Source of the DNA: Terfezia claveryi
Taxonomy: Eukaryota > Ascomycota > Pezizomycetes > Pezizales > Pezizaceae
Length of the DNA: 64,000 bases
Assembly: GCA_015179025.1 (NCBI GenBank)
Contig: WHUX01000091.1
Span: 151,086-215,085, forward strand
Direction of reading: 5' to 3'
Part shown: positions 12,986-24,503 of the stretch, one piece after another
Layout of the letters: each line of letters begins with the position of its first letter
Position numbering within the stretch: position 1 is the first letter of the stretch
Notes under the pieces: generated by a model
Databases searched by the model: none
Seen by the model: the letters and a program-made list of their open reading frames with translations, nothing else
Told to the model about the DNA's origin: nothing
Translations under genes and position numbers: made by a program

Positions 12986-14046
12986 TATATATACCACCTC
13001 GATAATTTCAGGCGCGGAGCTATGGTGTGATTAGATTTCAACATCTCCAGTACTCCTAGTAAAGAGAGTGATACTATGATCTCCCAAATTCAAGGAAGTT
13101 GCTTGTTCCGCTCAAATACCAGAACTAGACGCCGCTCGGAGGAGAATGCTTTTGCGTTACCCCGGCCTCGTACACCCCTCTTCATTAGTTCAGTATGCAA
13201 ATATGGCAGCAGCAGGTTCCCGTATGTCTAGTGATGTAAGATAGTCGAGGCTGTCTTATAAGTTATTTATAGATGCATATTCTCCCTTACTCCCGATAGC
13301 CTATTTTCCTACGGGGGTCCTATCCCAAAATGTCTATCTCCATAAGTACATACTATCTGGGAGTGTTGGGGATCTTGTTGTGGAACCTAAGATAATTTTT
13401 CAGTTCAATAATTCGGGCCCAGTCACGACACATGCGTTTTTATTTCTAATATTATTAGCATTCCGCTTCAATAGATGATTCACATCAAGAGTACCTGCCG
13501 AATATCTACCCAATCAATGTCATTTGTGGATGTAGATATCCAACTAGACAATTTACCTACCTCTTGTTTATATCTTTGCTTGTTACCCGCCTTTTATCCG
13601 CTAACTTCAACCAATTGACTCCACTTCTTATGTTCCGGAGCCACTTAATCTCCCAATTTATTGTAGCCGGGTCAGCCTTGAAAAGTTCCCGTTCAAAACT
13701 GGGCCGGAACATATATACACTTTAAAGTCCCTGTAGCTGTCATGGGAGGGCTTCATCCTCTAACCATTATTTATTGCTCATATGCACTGCAAATGATACC
13801 AACAATGTATTATTTGGCACCCCATCTCGGCTTTGTAGTCGCTCTGCATTGGTAGTTAACTCGCTAGGAAGGAGTTGATTGACATCAATTATCAAAAGAC
13901 TCATATCTACCCCGATTCCTCAGCTTGATCTTCAAAGAACTCTCAAAGAGTCAACCCGTAGGTGAAAACGCATTGTGAAACTTAAAAAAGAGATAGTGTG
14001 TGGCAGATATATGTATAGTCTGCTTGTGTATGAGGTTTCGATTCCG

Positions 14047-14093
14047 AGCTATCATCTCTACGACAGGCTTGTGCCAACCAGACTAAGCTATCA
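14047..14093 (+). repeat. Micro-insertion 3: 31-bp insert with 8-bp flanking repeats
   Basis: AGCTATCA flanks the insert at 14047-14054 and 14086-14093. The insert 14055-14085 carries CTACGACAGGCTTG followed by TGCCAACCAGACTA and has the full-length form of the family. Confidence 0.85.
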
Positions 14094-14536
14094 GGGTAAT
14101 TTGATACTTCATCCGGTTTTGGGGTATAAAATTGTAACGAAAACAGAATGGCTTTTGGTGGCTTCGGCTTTTCTTTCGGAGAAACTGGGCCGGGTAATTC
14201 GGTAGACTCACCAGAGAATCAGGCAACAGCCCAGGCACTAATTCTCCATCACACATCATATAATTCAACGGTTACGTATCAGTCTAAGTAGAGTTGGCTT
14301 TAAGCTACAAACATCGTCATTGCTTAGAACTAGACTTATTATTGAGTTATACAGCTGCCAGTATGAACATGGCACCCTGTAGATTACATACTGTCTCGAC
14401 AACATTCTAATAGGAAAGATTTTGAAAGAGCAGCAACGCTGCCACTGAAGCTTCTCTGTCTCGCGGCGGCTAGACATAAGATAAGCACGGAAGCAGTTAC
14501 CTTCAACAACCCCACCCTATTTCAGCCAAAGTTCAA

Positions 14537-15528
14537 TCATGTTCGTGGCCTGCTCACAGGCTCTTGAAGTATTTCAGCAATAGTGGTGGCCTGGGAGGGA
14601 TGTGTGGGATCTTGCCGCCTGACAATCGCAATTGACGACAAGTCCTCCGTGTCCTGATTCTCAGGATTCCTAGCAAGATCGGTGCTATCCTCAACTGACT
14701 CCACTGTAACATTGCGTCTAACTCTCCTAACATGAGGTGTTTTCTGCTTTATGGCAGTTGGGAGGGGGCGCTGAATTGGTATCTCTGTTGTTTCCTCCCC
14801 TAGGTCTTCTTGCATAGTTATTCTTGAGCGTAGCTCATTTTGAAGATGGTTGAAAATACAGACTAATGAAACTTCCATGATTGACGTAATAAGAAAGACC
14901 AGCCTAGGGAGAACATTAGCTTACAACATACGTGTTAGGAGGTGTTCATACCAGGCCAGTATACACAACAGCTTGTAAAAAAGGCCCAGACCAACTCCCC
15001 CCAAGAGAATAGAAGTCAAGAAAAGCCCAAGGCAGCCGTTCGACATTATAAAATCTATAAGAGCGGTGTATCTGATTTGTCAGCTACTGCTATCTTATGA
15101 GAGTCAATGATGTATCACCAACATAATGAATGGCAAGAGAGCTTTGTCGGCAAAATATACCACGTAGCAAATAAAGTTATGGAGAAGTGCAGCCCCAGCC
15201 TATGAGACTATTGGTTCAGTTTTCATGGATCCTAGAGCCTGGGGGTTCGAATTGTCCTACTTACAATACCCAAGTTGAATCCATATTGTGTGAGAAGCTC
15301 GGGGTCAGATACCACCATCAACTCATAAGAGACACCCGGGAAGTGACTGAATGCGGTCTTAGGGAAAAACAGGATCACGGAGGCAGTGATGCACTGTATC
15401 AAGCGGCATGAAAGAAACAGAAAACGCATGCGGAAGAAGTACTGAGTGCCTTCTCGTAGCTGGAAATCTGTTTGCTCGCTTTCGCTCCTCCCTCGTACTG
15501 TGTTTGTCGGGCGTTGTGGTGGATCCAT
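14537..15528 (-). CDS. Small four-helix membrane protein, MARVEL-like topology
   Basis: I do not recognise a named family. Minus-strand exons that join in phase are 15528-15265, 15199-15123, 15071-14952 and 14903-14537, giving about 275 residues. The first and last introns have good sites (GTAAGT...TAG and GTATGA...CCCTAG). The middle donor (GTTGGT) is weaker and alternatives exist. Predicted membrane helices are FLFLSCRLIQCITASVILF (about 36-55), one in exon 2 (LLHNFICYVVYFA), one at GCLGLFLTSILLGGVGLGLF, and one at LLCILAWLVFLITSIMEVSL. A hydrophilic tail of about 95 residues has basic (HVRRVRRN) and acidic patches. Four closely spaced helices with a cytosolic tail resemble fungal MARVEL-domain proteins, but that is inference from topology only. 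Confidence 0.5.
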
Positions 15529-16178
15529 GGTTGAGAGCTTGAAGCTAACACCCCAACTTGAAAACTATCTTTTGATAGTGAGAGAGATGCTGAAGGCATC
15601 ACTTGGACAATGCCCCCGAGTGGTTCGAGGCTAGCCACTGAGCTTTATTAGGTACCCCTTTCTAAATCAAGTAGATACTAAGACTATATCTGATGTTTCT
15701 AGACATAAAATAACTGGACTTACATGGAATTGAGACTATCACTGTTACACGCCTGTTACCCTCAACGACTTCCAAATGAGGAAGTCATATCACGTGGTGC
15801 ATTGTGTCAAGTCAGGTGCTTTTTGTCTCCAATTACATCAGCAAATACCTTACACCAATTAGCTACAGCCGGATTGATTCTGCTGTGGACGTGTACCGGT
15901 AGAATGAAAAGGCTCGATAAGTACCTACCGGGAAACAAATAACCAATCATGATGCCGATGTCGACACTGCACTCTACATAACTGCCTCAGTTATCACTCC
16001 GAGAACGTCTCTCAACGGGGCATAGCCTAAGTAAGGCAATTAGCTAATGTGGGGCAATTATGCTTATGCCGGTTAAGAAAAATTGCTACAACCGCTCTGG
16101 CCTCTTCATGCTTGAACCCTCCTTCTTTCAGAAACTCTGACTTTCTATTCTACGTCGATCCGACAAAAACACATCACA
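15529..16178. other. Divergent intergenic region
   Basis: Shared promoter space between the minus-strand membrane protein gene and the plus-strand malate dehydrogenase gene. No other feature was seen. Confidence 0.5.
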
Positions 16179-17533
16179 ATGTTCACTGCAATTAGAACCT
16201 CTGCTGCCAGGACCTTCCCCTTCGCCGGGAGACGGGCTTTCTCCGATTTCTCTCCCTTCAACAGGCTTGCCACTAACTCTGCAAAGGTGTGCAGCCCCTC
16301 AATTGCACTTGCACCATTGTTGACTTGATGTATTATTATCCATAGCCAGCGAAGGTTGCCGTTCTCGGCGCTACTGGTGGAATTGGGCAGCCATTGTCTC
16401 TCCTCATGAAGCTCAACCCACATGTGACCGATTTGGCTCTTTACGATATCCGTGGCGCTCGCGGTAGGCTTTAAGCACTTCAATATACACGTTTTTGATG
16501 ACTAATTGTGCGTATTGAAAAGGTGTCGCTGTTGACCTTAGCCACATTAACACCAACAGCAATGTATGTTCAAACAGACCAACTAGTCGCGCAGAATCGG
16601 CCTGCTAACGGCTATTACAGGTCAGTGGCTATGCCGCTGATGAGGAGGGCTTGAAGGCTGCTCTTCAGGGTGCCGATATTGTCTTGATCCCAGCCGGTGT
16701 TCCCCGCAAGCCTGGAATGACCCGTGATGGTGATTCTCCCATCATTTTGTTTAGATAGGTTGTATCTGATGAGACTTGTGTAGATCTCTTCAACACTAAT
16801 GCCTCTATCGTTCGTGACTTGGCTAAGGCTGCTGCTCAATACTCCCCTGAGGCCAACATGTTAATTATCTCCAACCCCGTCAACAGTACCGTACCCATCG
16901 TTTCTGAGGTTTTCAAGGCCAGGAATGTTTACAACCCCAAGCGTCTTTTCGGGGTGACCACCCTCGATGTCGTTCGTGCGTCCCGCTTCATCTCTGAAGT
17001 CAAGGGCACTGACCCAGCCCACCACAACATCACCGTTGCTGGTGGTCACTCTGGTCTTACCATTGTTCCTCTTCTCTCTGAGAAATACCCTGAAATTGTG
17101 GGTGAGACCCGTGATGCTCTCATCCAAAGGATCCAATTCGGTGGCGACGAGGTCGTCAATGCCAAGGAGAGTATGGGATCTGCCACTTTATCTATGGCCT
17201 ATGCTGGTGCCCGTATGGCCAACTCTCTCTTGAGAGCTCGTGCCGGTGAGACTGGTATCTCTGAGCCTGCCTTCGTTGAGTCTCCATTGTATAAGGCTGC
17301 TGGTGTCGATTTCTTTGCCAGCGAGGTTGAGTTGGGACCCGAGGGTGTGAAGAAGATCCACCCTCTCCCCAAGACTAACGATTACGAGAACGAACTCCTT
17401 GCTACCGCTCTCCAGGACTTGAAGGCCAACATCAAGAAGGTAATGACAACCCGTGGCCTACATGAGCTTCAAGAACGCTTGACATGCTGACTTTTGATTA
17501 TAGGGCATTGATTTCGCCAAGACCAACCCATAA
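16179..17533 (+). CDS. Malate dehydrogenase, mitochondrial
   Basis: NAD-dependent malate dehydrogenase of the TCA cycle (malate to oxaloacetate). Six exons in phase: 16179-16286, 16346-16463, 16523-16563, 16621-16729, 16784-17439 and 17504-17533, giving 353 residues. The N-terminus ([19 protein letters not shown]) is a basic, hydroxylated presequence, which points to the mitochondrial matrix. The NAD-binding motif [13 protein letters not shown] begins near residue 44. Substrate-binding arginines sit in [14 protein letters not shown]. The catalytic Asp/His pair is in the family contexts DVVRAS and VAGGHSG. The last exon encodes only GIDFAKTNP. All active-site segments are intact and no frame problem was seen. 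Confidence 0.95.
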
Positions 17534-17836
17534 ATTGAAAATTGTATTTTTTGCTGGATATAGATGGATAGAATGACGTAAAAAAGTTAGCTTGACAGGC
17601 ATTTGTATAGTCACAAATATCATCTTGGAATGAGCGAATAATAAATCCCCTCTCTGCTTTCGTGAATTTCTGAAGTGATCGATTCCCATTATGATGTTGA
17701 GTGTCGATGAGTCGGCAAAATTGATCTACTGGTTGCATCTTGCTATAAATCACAATCACTTTCCATCTTCTACAACACTAGACCCTCATTGGAGGTAAGT
17801 TACGGAGCTTCGACGCCACAGGACACAGGTCGCGTG

Positions 17837-20610
17837 ATGGATGATGATTTCTTCTCGGACGATGAGACGTTCAAAACATTGGGGGAGAGCGAGCTTGCAG
17901 CGCTCGAAGAGAATGCTTTGAATTCCACACAGCCTCAAGTCCAGCGACCTGTCAATACCAGTAATCGTGCCACTACGATACCGACACCCACAGTGAGATA
18001 CAACCAAAGCAGACCTACACTTTACCGCACTCCCTACCAACAACAGTCGCAACAACAAATTCACCACCAGCAGCAGGAACACCAAAAGAATCGATGGGGG
18101 CCTGCAGCTGATAGTGAATACCGCGAGACAAGTACAACAAATTTTGGACCTACCACGGTCCCTACCCTGCGAGATGTCACCCCACATAACTCACAAAATG
18201 GCAGAGGCAACAACCAGATACCACCAGCAGAATATAATTGCTATGACGAAACGACAGAGTTGCAGGATACAACTGGACCACGGGTACGGCATCAGGAAGA
18301 CGCCTATTACCACCAAGGACGGTATCAGCAGGTACAACAGGGTATTTCTGCACTGGATGACGAAAATTATGATGGCATGGAGTACGATGCCAATGATCTA
18401 GATGAGCTATTAGGAGCAGTGAGTCATGGAGGTGGGGCAGCTGTACCCATGGCCTTCGGCAATGATGGACAATCGGGCCAGCAGCGGCATCAGCGGGATT
18501 CTGTACGAGAACAAGAGCTTGAAGCAAAGATCATGGAGGTATGTTAAAGCAAACATTCCCTGTTGTGAGAATGCTAATGATCACCTTCCCCCGTCTGTCA
18601 GCTCGAAGAGAAACTCAACTACCTCCACCAAGCCCATCAGACTGCTGAGTCCAAAGCACTAGCAAAAGCAGGAGAAGTTGCAATCGTTCGAAATAAGATC
18701 GATAAAGCTGTGCGTGAGCATGAGAGGCAATTGCAGCTGCTGCATGCAGTTCAAAAAGAAGAGCGGGAAAGGTTAGAACAAGAGCTGCGAGTGGCAAAGG
18801 AAGAGGCAGAAAAGCTTAGAACCCGGAATATGTTCCTGTCAAATGACTTTGAGGAGATGATACGGAAGAACAAAGCTCTGGAAAGAAGTGGCATGGCGGG
18901 CGATGACACAGGTAGAGGGAATCGCCAGGCATCACCTATAACCACACCAAAGAAAAAGAAAGCCTTGCCGCATAGGGACGGATTTGATGATGATGAAATC
19001 GTTATGGCTAGTCCCAAATTCAATTCCAAAACGATGACCCCGTCAAAGAAACGGAAGAGACAACCACTGGGATCTCCAGTTGGCCCTCTTCCTCTTTCCC
19101 AATCACGGACGCCAGCGATTGAAGGCAGCAGGCATATGCATGTGATAGATGAGGAAATTTTACAAAGACTATGGAGTGATGACCACCAATTCGATGTATG
19201 CGAGACCTGATATATCTTAAGTATAACTTACTAACATCCTCGAAGTTTTTCGAGTCACTGGCGGCACATAGGCCAGGGCAAGGGAGCATCCGCACTCTGG
19301 AAGCACTTTCAAAGTATACACTTCCATCTGCCCCTGACACCACACTCTCATCTCTATTTATCGATAAGATTACTGCTTTCAAGGCCGCCTCTTCAAAAAC
19401 AGAGTTTCCGGCTGTTGTGTGCAAGTCCCTTCTTTCAATATGGCAGGGTATAATGCATGACCGGTTTGTCAGTTCGGGTTTTCGATTGATCTATAGAGTA
19501 CCTCTAATTTTCTTGTCTTATAGTGGGAGCCATTTCGTTTGATCCTCGATTTGCTAAGTTTTGTGGTCATGTGGGATCCTGGCAATACATACGCGACAAT
19601 GCTCAACGAAGCAGTTGATCTCATACAACTTACAATTGACATGAACGCGATGCCAAGGATTAACCGAACTACAGAGAGGAAATTGGTGCTTGAAATAGAT
19701 ACGAATAAATGTCTCATTTTACTGGAATCAATAGCTTTTGGCACGATGGCCGAAGAAACTTTACTCAGACGGTATAGAGCCTCTTCAAATCTGAATCTTG
19801 GATGAGGCATTGAAGCTCACATTATTAGATTCTGGAAACTTATACGGGTGGATTTCCCTCTCATATTGCTCAATCCTGTCCAGCCACTACAAGATATCCA
19901 ACGCTTTGTTTCAATGCTTTGCACCAGTGTTTTTGGGGATTCTTTTGGGCCACAATTAAGCAATGAAGCACAGCAGCGGCAGAATGAATCGCATATATTG
20001 GATGGGGTCACACGACTTCTCGTCGAGGTTCCTGACCTCAGTGCAGAGGAACCAGGCAGTCGTCGTTCGAAGATTGTGCAGCTACGGAAGGAAGTGGTAC
20101 ATTTTCTCGGATGCCTGGTTGGAACGGAGAGGGGAAGTAAACTGATGATAAGCCATAATACAGCACTCTCGAGGCTTGTTAGAAGGATATCGGATGAGTT
20201 GGACGATATCTATGATTTTAAGGGAGATGTGGGAAGCAGGTACGTACTGTTTTTTTCCCCTCATGTTGCGATAATAATCTTAAATCATTATCATTCATGG
20301 GTGTTTACCTGATCATAACGAGAGTGTTTGTAGTGTTGAATTGGTCAATATCGCGGTCCGGCTGCTCCACGGAATCATAACTACTCACCCAGGCATTCCA
20401 CTAGGCACGAAGCTTTCGGGCGGAGCTCCACACAAGCATCTTGTTGCAATGACTAGGTTAGCTTTCTCACAGAGGTTACTACAGGAAGCGGGTATTGAGG
20501 AGGATGTACGCGAGTACGCTTACAGCATATTGGAGATGAGCGTTACGCCTCAGGAAGGGGAAGCACTCCAGGAGCTGTTTAACACACCCCAGACGGTTTC
20601 CAGCCGGTAG
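17837..20610 (+). CDS. ATRIP/Ddc2-type DNA-damage checkpoint protein (UvsD/Rad26/Lcd1-like)
   Basis: Obligate partner of the ATR/Mec1 kinase, which it brings to RPA-coated single-stranded DNA. Exons 17837-18538, 18602-19195, 19246-19467, 19524-19771, 19829-20239 and 20334-20610 join in phase into 817 residues. The acidic start MDDDFFSDDETFKTL resembles the RPA-binding N-terminus of the family. A Gln-rich low-complexity stretch (about 75-100) follows. A long charged coiled coil runs from about 235 to 325 and includes KAGEVAIVRNKIDKA. Basic NLS-like KKRKR lies at about 383-387, then a helical C-terminal half of about 430 residues. Length, domain order and the coiled-coil motif agree with fungal ATRIP proteins. 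Primary sequence is poorly conserved in this family, so the call rests mainly on the N-terminal and coiled-coil signatures. The next gene downstream is another replication-stress factor. Confidence 0.75.
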
Positions 20611-20853
20611 CATGAGGACAAAGTCAAGCGATTTTATGACGTTGAAAAGGTTTTCTCCTATATTGGCCATGGCATCTGGTCGGTTTGAGCTCTTGGATTC
20701 CATGGATTGGTGTTATATATTAGATCATCACACTTTTCAACTCCCGCAATGTCTGAAGCAATAATATATAGCCTTACTTGTATTTTGAATTCATTATGGA
20801 GGAAATTCTTATGAATGATGGCTACTGCAAACCTTCACTAGGGGATACATTAG

Positions 20854-21136
20854 CACGTGCACGGTGACTTTGTCACCTGCAGGCCGCCATGTCAACAATA
20901 GGACGCCATTTTTTCTCCCAATTTCCAATATCCTAAGGTGAGGTCGATAAAATGCCACGCATGCCACGTGAGCCAAACCCTAATTATCGTAGACCCTAAA
21001 TTCAAATCATGGCACGTGCGCAAGAACGCGTCGAGCCCCTGCGCTTGACCTTTCCTGGAAACCACTTTACGCGTGTCTCCACTCGAAAGAGCCGATGCAG
21101 CGCGTAGGGAAGACGCGACTTTCGGCGAGTACGCGT
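20854..21136. promoter_or_regulatory. Cluster of three CACGTG and three ACGCGT palindromes
   Basis: CACGTG occurs at 20854-20859, 20965-20970 and 21013-21018. ACGCGT occurs at 21026-21031, 21069-21074 and 21131-21136. ACGCGT is the MCB site bound by the G1/S factor MBF in yeasts. CACGTG is the bHLH (Cbf1/Pho4-type) site. Each 6-mer is expected about once per 4 kb. Confidence 0.55.
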
Positions 21137-22832
21137 TTTATCATTTACAGAAATTGCGCCCGCATAATGAAAAATCCGATGCACAGTGACCGAATACGAT
21201 GCAGGGAGAAATTGAGTTTGTTCTGATTCACTCCAGTGCTGAGTACCTTTAATGAGAATAACGGATGTTCTCGGGTCCTTCTTACCTGGCTTTCGCAAGG
21301 GGCGTCGATCTAGGTTGATCTGCTATAGCACTGTGTTATTGTGGTCCCTGGAAGCTGGCTTTTCTGTGAATAAATTCCTGCTGACGGGGCAAAATTCAAT
21401 CACTTGGCTGTGACGAAGGGAGAATGAGAACGCCGCGTGTGAAAAAGGCTCCTTTACCCTGACCTGGGGACCTTCAGGCTTTCCTGCCCTTCATGCACCC
21501 TGCCGAGGGCTCTCGATCAAACTCTAAGCCGTTTCCCGCAAGAGATCATAACCAATATCCTCTCACGAGTACATTCTTTATGAAAGCTGAGATCTCCAGC
21601 CAGCCAGCCAACCCCGGCCTTGCTGGGAGATATTAACAGAAGAGCATCTATGGAGTGTTTATTCGTGATGGCCTTCGGGTCTCCGGGCCTTCAAAGGCTA
21701 CTCCGGTGGCGCACAGGAGCCAACTTCCCGCATGGTCCTTGAGCTTCAGAAAACTTGAGCTCTATCATCGGGCACATGCATGGAAAGGGGAAAACTCGGG
21801 GTGGGCGAAAAACTCCACCCTTGAAACCGAGATATCCATACTTCCATTTGCCATTTGCGCTCAATTTACTTACACGAGACAGTTCTATAATACTTTCATG
21901 GCTGGAGGGATCGCAGATAGGGCCAATCACAACCCCCGAGTTCAAGTTTATTTTTGCCGAGTAGTCCGCCCAAATATGTAGCTAGTCAGGGTTACTAAGG
22001 GTTGTCATTCACTAAGGTCAGCAAGCGACCGAGATTGCCTGCTCACCGCAGCAACTCCAAGCATGAGTTTTTCTTGATTGCGGGAGTCGTAGTATCACAT
22101 TCGCACACAGGCAGCGGCGGAGTCCGCCCGCTGGGACTTTCTTGACGGCCGCTTTTCGGGCGTCCTGAGTTGACTGAAGGGCTGCTGCTTCCAGACTACT
22201 TAACTTTTCTAGGACATTGGCGCAAACATACCGGAGGCCTGCTAAAGTTGCTTCTGGCTTACACCAAATACCTCAGAGTGAAAGTGCTTGCAGGGCCCTT
22301 GTTGCTTGTTGCTAGGCGGTATCCCTTCCGCCGCTTCATCCCCAGCCCCCTCACTCGAACACTGCAAACCCTCAAACACATTAGACGGTTGTAGTCTACT
22401 GCAACCGTACCAGTAGTTCTTTCAACCCTCGCTCCAGCCCAGATATCGCATCCCACACCACCACCTCCACACACTGGCACATTGCGAGATTCTTCCTCTC
22501 GCAAGACATGCCAGTGCCCAACTAGCGAAGTACGGATCGACTGTCTAAGAGTGAGCAAGTTGTCGGGAGTGAATTGCGCAGTGCTCATTTCAATCAAGTG
22601 CTACGTTTCAACAGTCCAGCAGGTTACCCAGGCATTCTTCGAGTTTTCCTCCCCCGCTCTCTCTTGTTCGTCCACGGCTTTTCTTAGCGTTTGCATACTC
22701 GTTCTACTTCATTTCCTATCATCCAGGTAAGATCATAATTCCTTAGCCACTCATCGCTCTCCTCTGACACTCCGAAATGGTCTTGATAGGGTGCACGGCC
22801 AAGTTGCTGCAGGCACTATAAGCAAGTACTTT

Positions 22833-22838
22833 ACGCGT
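22833..22838. promoter_or_regulatory. MCB-type ACGCGT site near the FHA gene start
   Basis: ACGCGT lies about 80 bp upstream of the FHA gene ATG. The yeast homologues Tos4 and Plm2 are G1/S-regulated, so this position is meaningful if the orthology holds. Confidence 0.5.
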
Positions 22839-22918
22839 CCTTGACAACGACCTCTCACCCACCATCACCTTGCACGCCCATATCAAGGTCCAAAACAACA
22901 CAAAAACAACCATCACAG

Positions 22919-24503
22919 ATGGAGTCCTCACCCCCAGTGCAGGAGATAAAGAATGGATTAGGCGGTGCGAAAAGATCGGCACCTAGTTTGGGTGCACCAT
23001 TCGAACCGGACTTCGACTCCTCTCCACCGAAGCCGAAGAAAAGACTTGTACACAGGTCTTCCCCATTACAGCAAGACATCCAACAACGATACCCCTCGCC
23101 TTTACCCACATCATCCCTAGGTATCACGTCTTCACCCCCGCGTCCCACACTTCAGACCTGCCGGACATCCCCGTTTATTCCTCGTCGACCAGTTCTTCAA
23201 AGGAGCCATTCGACGGTCTCTGAGCGTGCTCCCCTAGGAGCATTGCCGGAGATATTGGTACCCGATAGTGGGGAGCCGATTCTGTTGGGGAGATCAAGCA
23301 ATAGCTCACATTATCAATTGTCATTCAACCGGCATGTATCACGGCAGCATGTAAAAATTGTTTACGAGCAGGTTTCTCCTAAACCCACAATGCTCATTGA
23401 GTGCTTAGGAGCGAATGGAGCCAAGATCCATTGTGATGGACATGTTTTTGAGCTTCGACAGGGTGATAAATTCACCTCTCAGACTGTGGACGCGGATATA
23501 ATCTTGGATATCATGGATTCAAGGGTTTTGGTAAAATGGCCGAGGAGCGCACGGGAAGCATCCACTGCTACAACCACAACATTTCCATTACCTGGTTCTC
23601 AATGGGAAGAAAGTGAGGAACATTCGTCAAAGTCTCCTAAAGTTTTTGTGGGTAAAGATCTTAGTCAGGACTTTTCACCTCCGCCTTCGCCTTGTCCACG
23701 GCCCAAGGCAAACGCGCCCATTGTAAAGAAGGAGCCACTGCTGTCAGAATCCATGGTGACAGTCTATGAGGACGAACCGGAGAAGGAGGACGAGCATGAT
23801 GACCAACCTGAGCTCCCAGAGCTCCCTCCAACAAAGCGTAAGGAATCGCCCCCGAAGAAATCTGAGGATAATAACCAGTCCGAGAGTGAACTCAGCGAGC
23901 TAGATTTGGAATCTGATGAAGATGAGAATGTTCTGGACTCCAAATTTCTATTTAGCTTTTGTCCTCAGTCTGATCTTCCACCTATGCTACCGTCTGGTCC
24001 GAAAAAGACATCTTCCAAGAAACGGGATCGGGTTCCCCTGAAGTCAAGTTCACCCCCAGCAGTCCAGTCGAGAGATAACAGCCTTAGCCCATCAAAGTCC
24101 AGATTTCTTGTCAACCACTTGAGTAACCAACTGGCCTTTGCTCGTGTCTCTTCAACTCCAGTATCCGAGATACTGATAAATCTTCCACCTTCGATTTCAA
24201 ACACCATCACCCGGGAATCATTGATTGGAATTTTATCCTCCATTGCATGGATTGGTGAAATCCGTCGAAGTGGAAAGGACGCAGCTGGGAAACCTCTTGA
24301 AAGTGAATATTATTACATATCCGAAGAAGATAGAGACGAAGAGAGAAGGAATGCGGTAGAGCAGGGTTTGCGAAAACCAGGTTTGAGGGCTTGTCGTAAG
24401 ACCCATAAGGTAGGCCTTTTCTTTGTTAGTGAACTTTCTTATACTAGGTAGGAGCTAACCCCATATCAAGCAATATTTCTGGAGGAAACCGAAACTTCAT
24501 TGA
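22919..24503 (+). CDS. FHA-domain nuclear protein, Tos4/Plm2-like
   Basis: Probably a chromatin-associated phospho-threonine reader induced at G1/S and under replication stress, as Tos4 and Plm2 are in yeasts. Exons 22919-24409 and 24471-24503 give 507 residues. I chose the ATG at 22919; the frame upstream opens only with non-ATG codons. The N-terminal 110 residues are Ser/Pro-rich with SSPP repeats and a basic KPKKR. The FHA domain spans about 115-205, with the conserved GRSSNSSHYQLS, SRQHVKI and the later NGAKI turn. The linker is acidic (ESELSELDLESDEDEN). The C-terminus has a conserved helical block (ITRESLIGILSSIAWIGEI) and ends HKQYFWRKPKLH across the intron. That ending is shared by fungal Tos4-like proteins as I remember them. 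The FHA domain is clear; the orthology is a good guess. Confidence 0.75.

Larger units (their letters stand above)
11357..14536. other. Gene-poor stretch between the Hsp110 gene and the minus-strand membrane protein gene
   Basis: The first 450 bases or so are T-rich and look like a 3' UTR/terminator region. The rest has no recognisable protein except a possible 57-codon frame at 12812-12985. Two micro-insertions (12478-12523 and 14047-14093) lie here. The sequence from about 13,000 to 14,500 is AT-rich and looks decayed. Confidence 0.5.
20611..22918. other. Long intergenic region with an upstream regulatory island
   Basis: No protein was recognised in 2.3 kb. It contains the CACGTG/ACGCGT island (20854-21136), a GC-richer stretch to about 22,500, a CCAGACTA match at about 22,191, and a candidate 5'-UTR intron starting with GTAAGAT near 22,726. 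The spacing suggests a long leader or an unannotated transcript. Confidence 0.45.

Noticed and set aside
15241..15255. GGGGGTTCGAATTG resembling a tRNA B box
   Set aside because: No A box or cloverleaf arms could be placed around it, and it falls in an intron of the minus-strand membrane protein gene.
21655..21981. 108-codon open frame in the FHA gene upstream region
   Set aside because: Overlapping frames exist on both strands and the sequence has no protein-like pattern.
22184..22200. CCAGACTA near 22,191 as another micro-insertion
   Set aside because: The rest of the core is missing and no flanking direct repeat was found.
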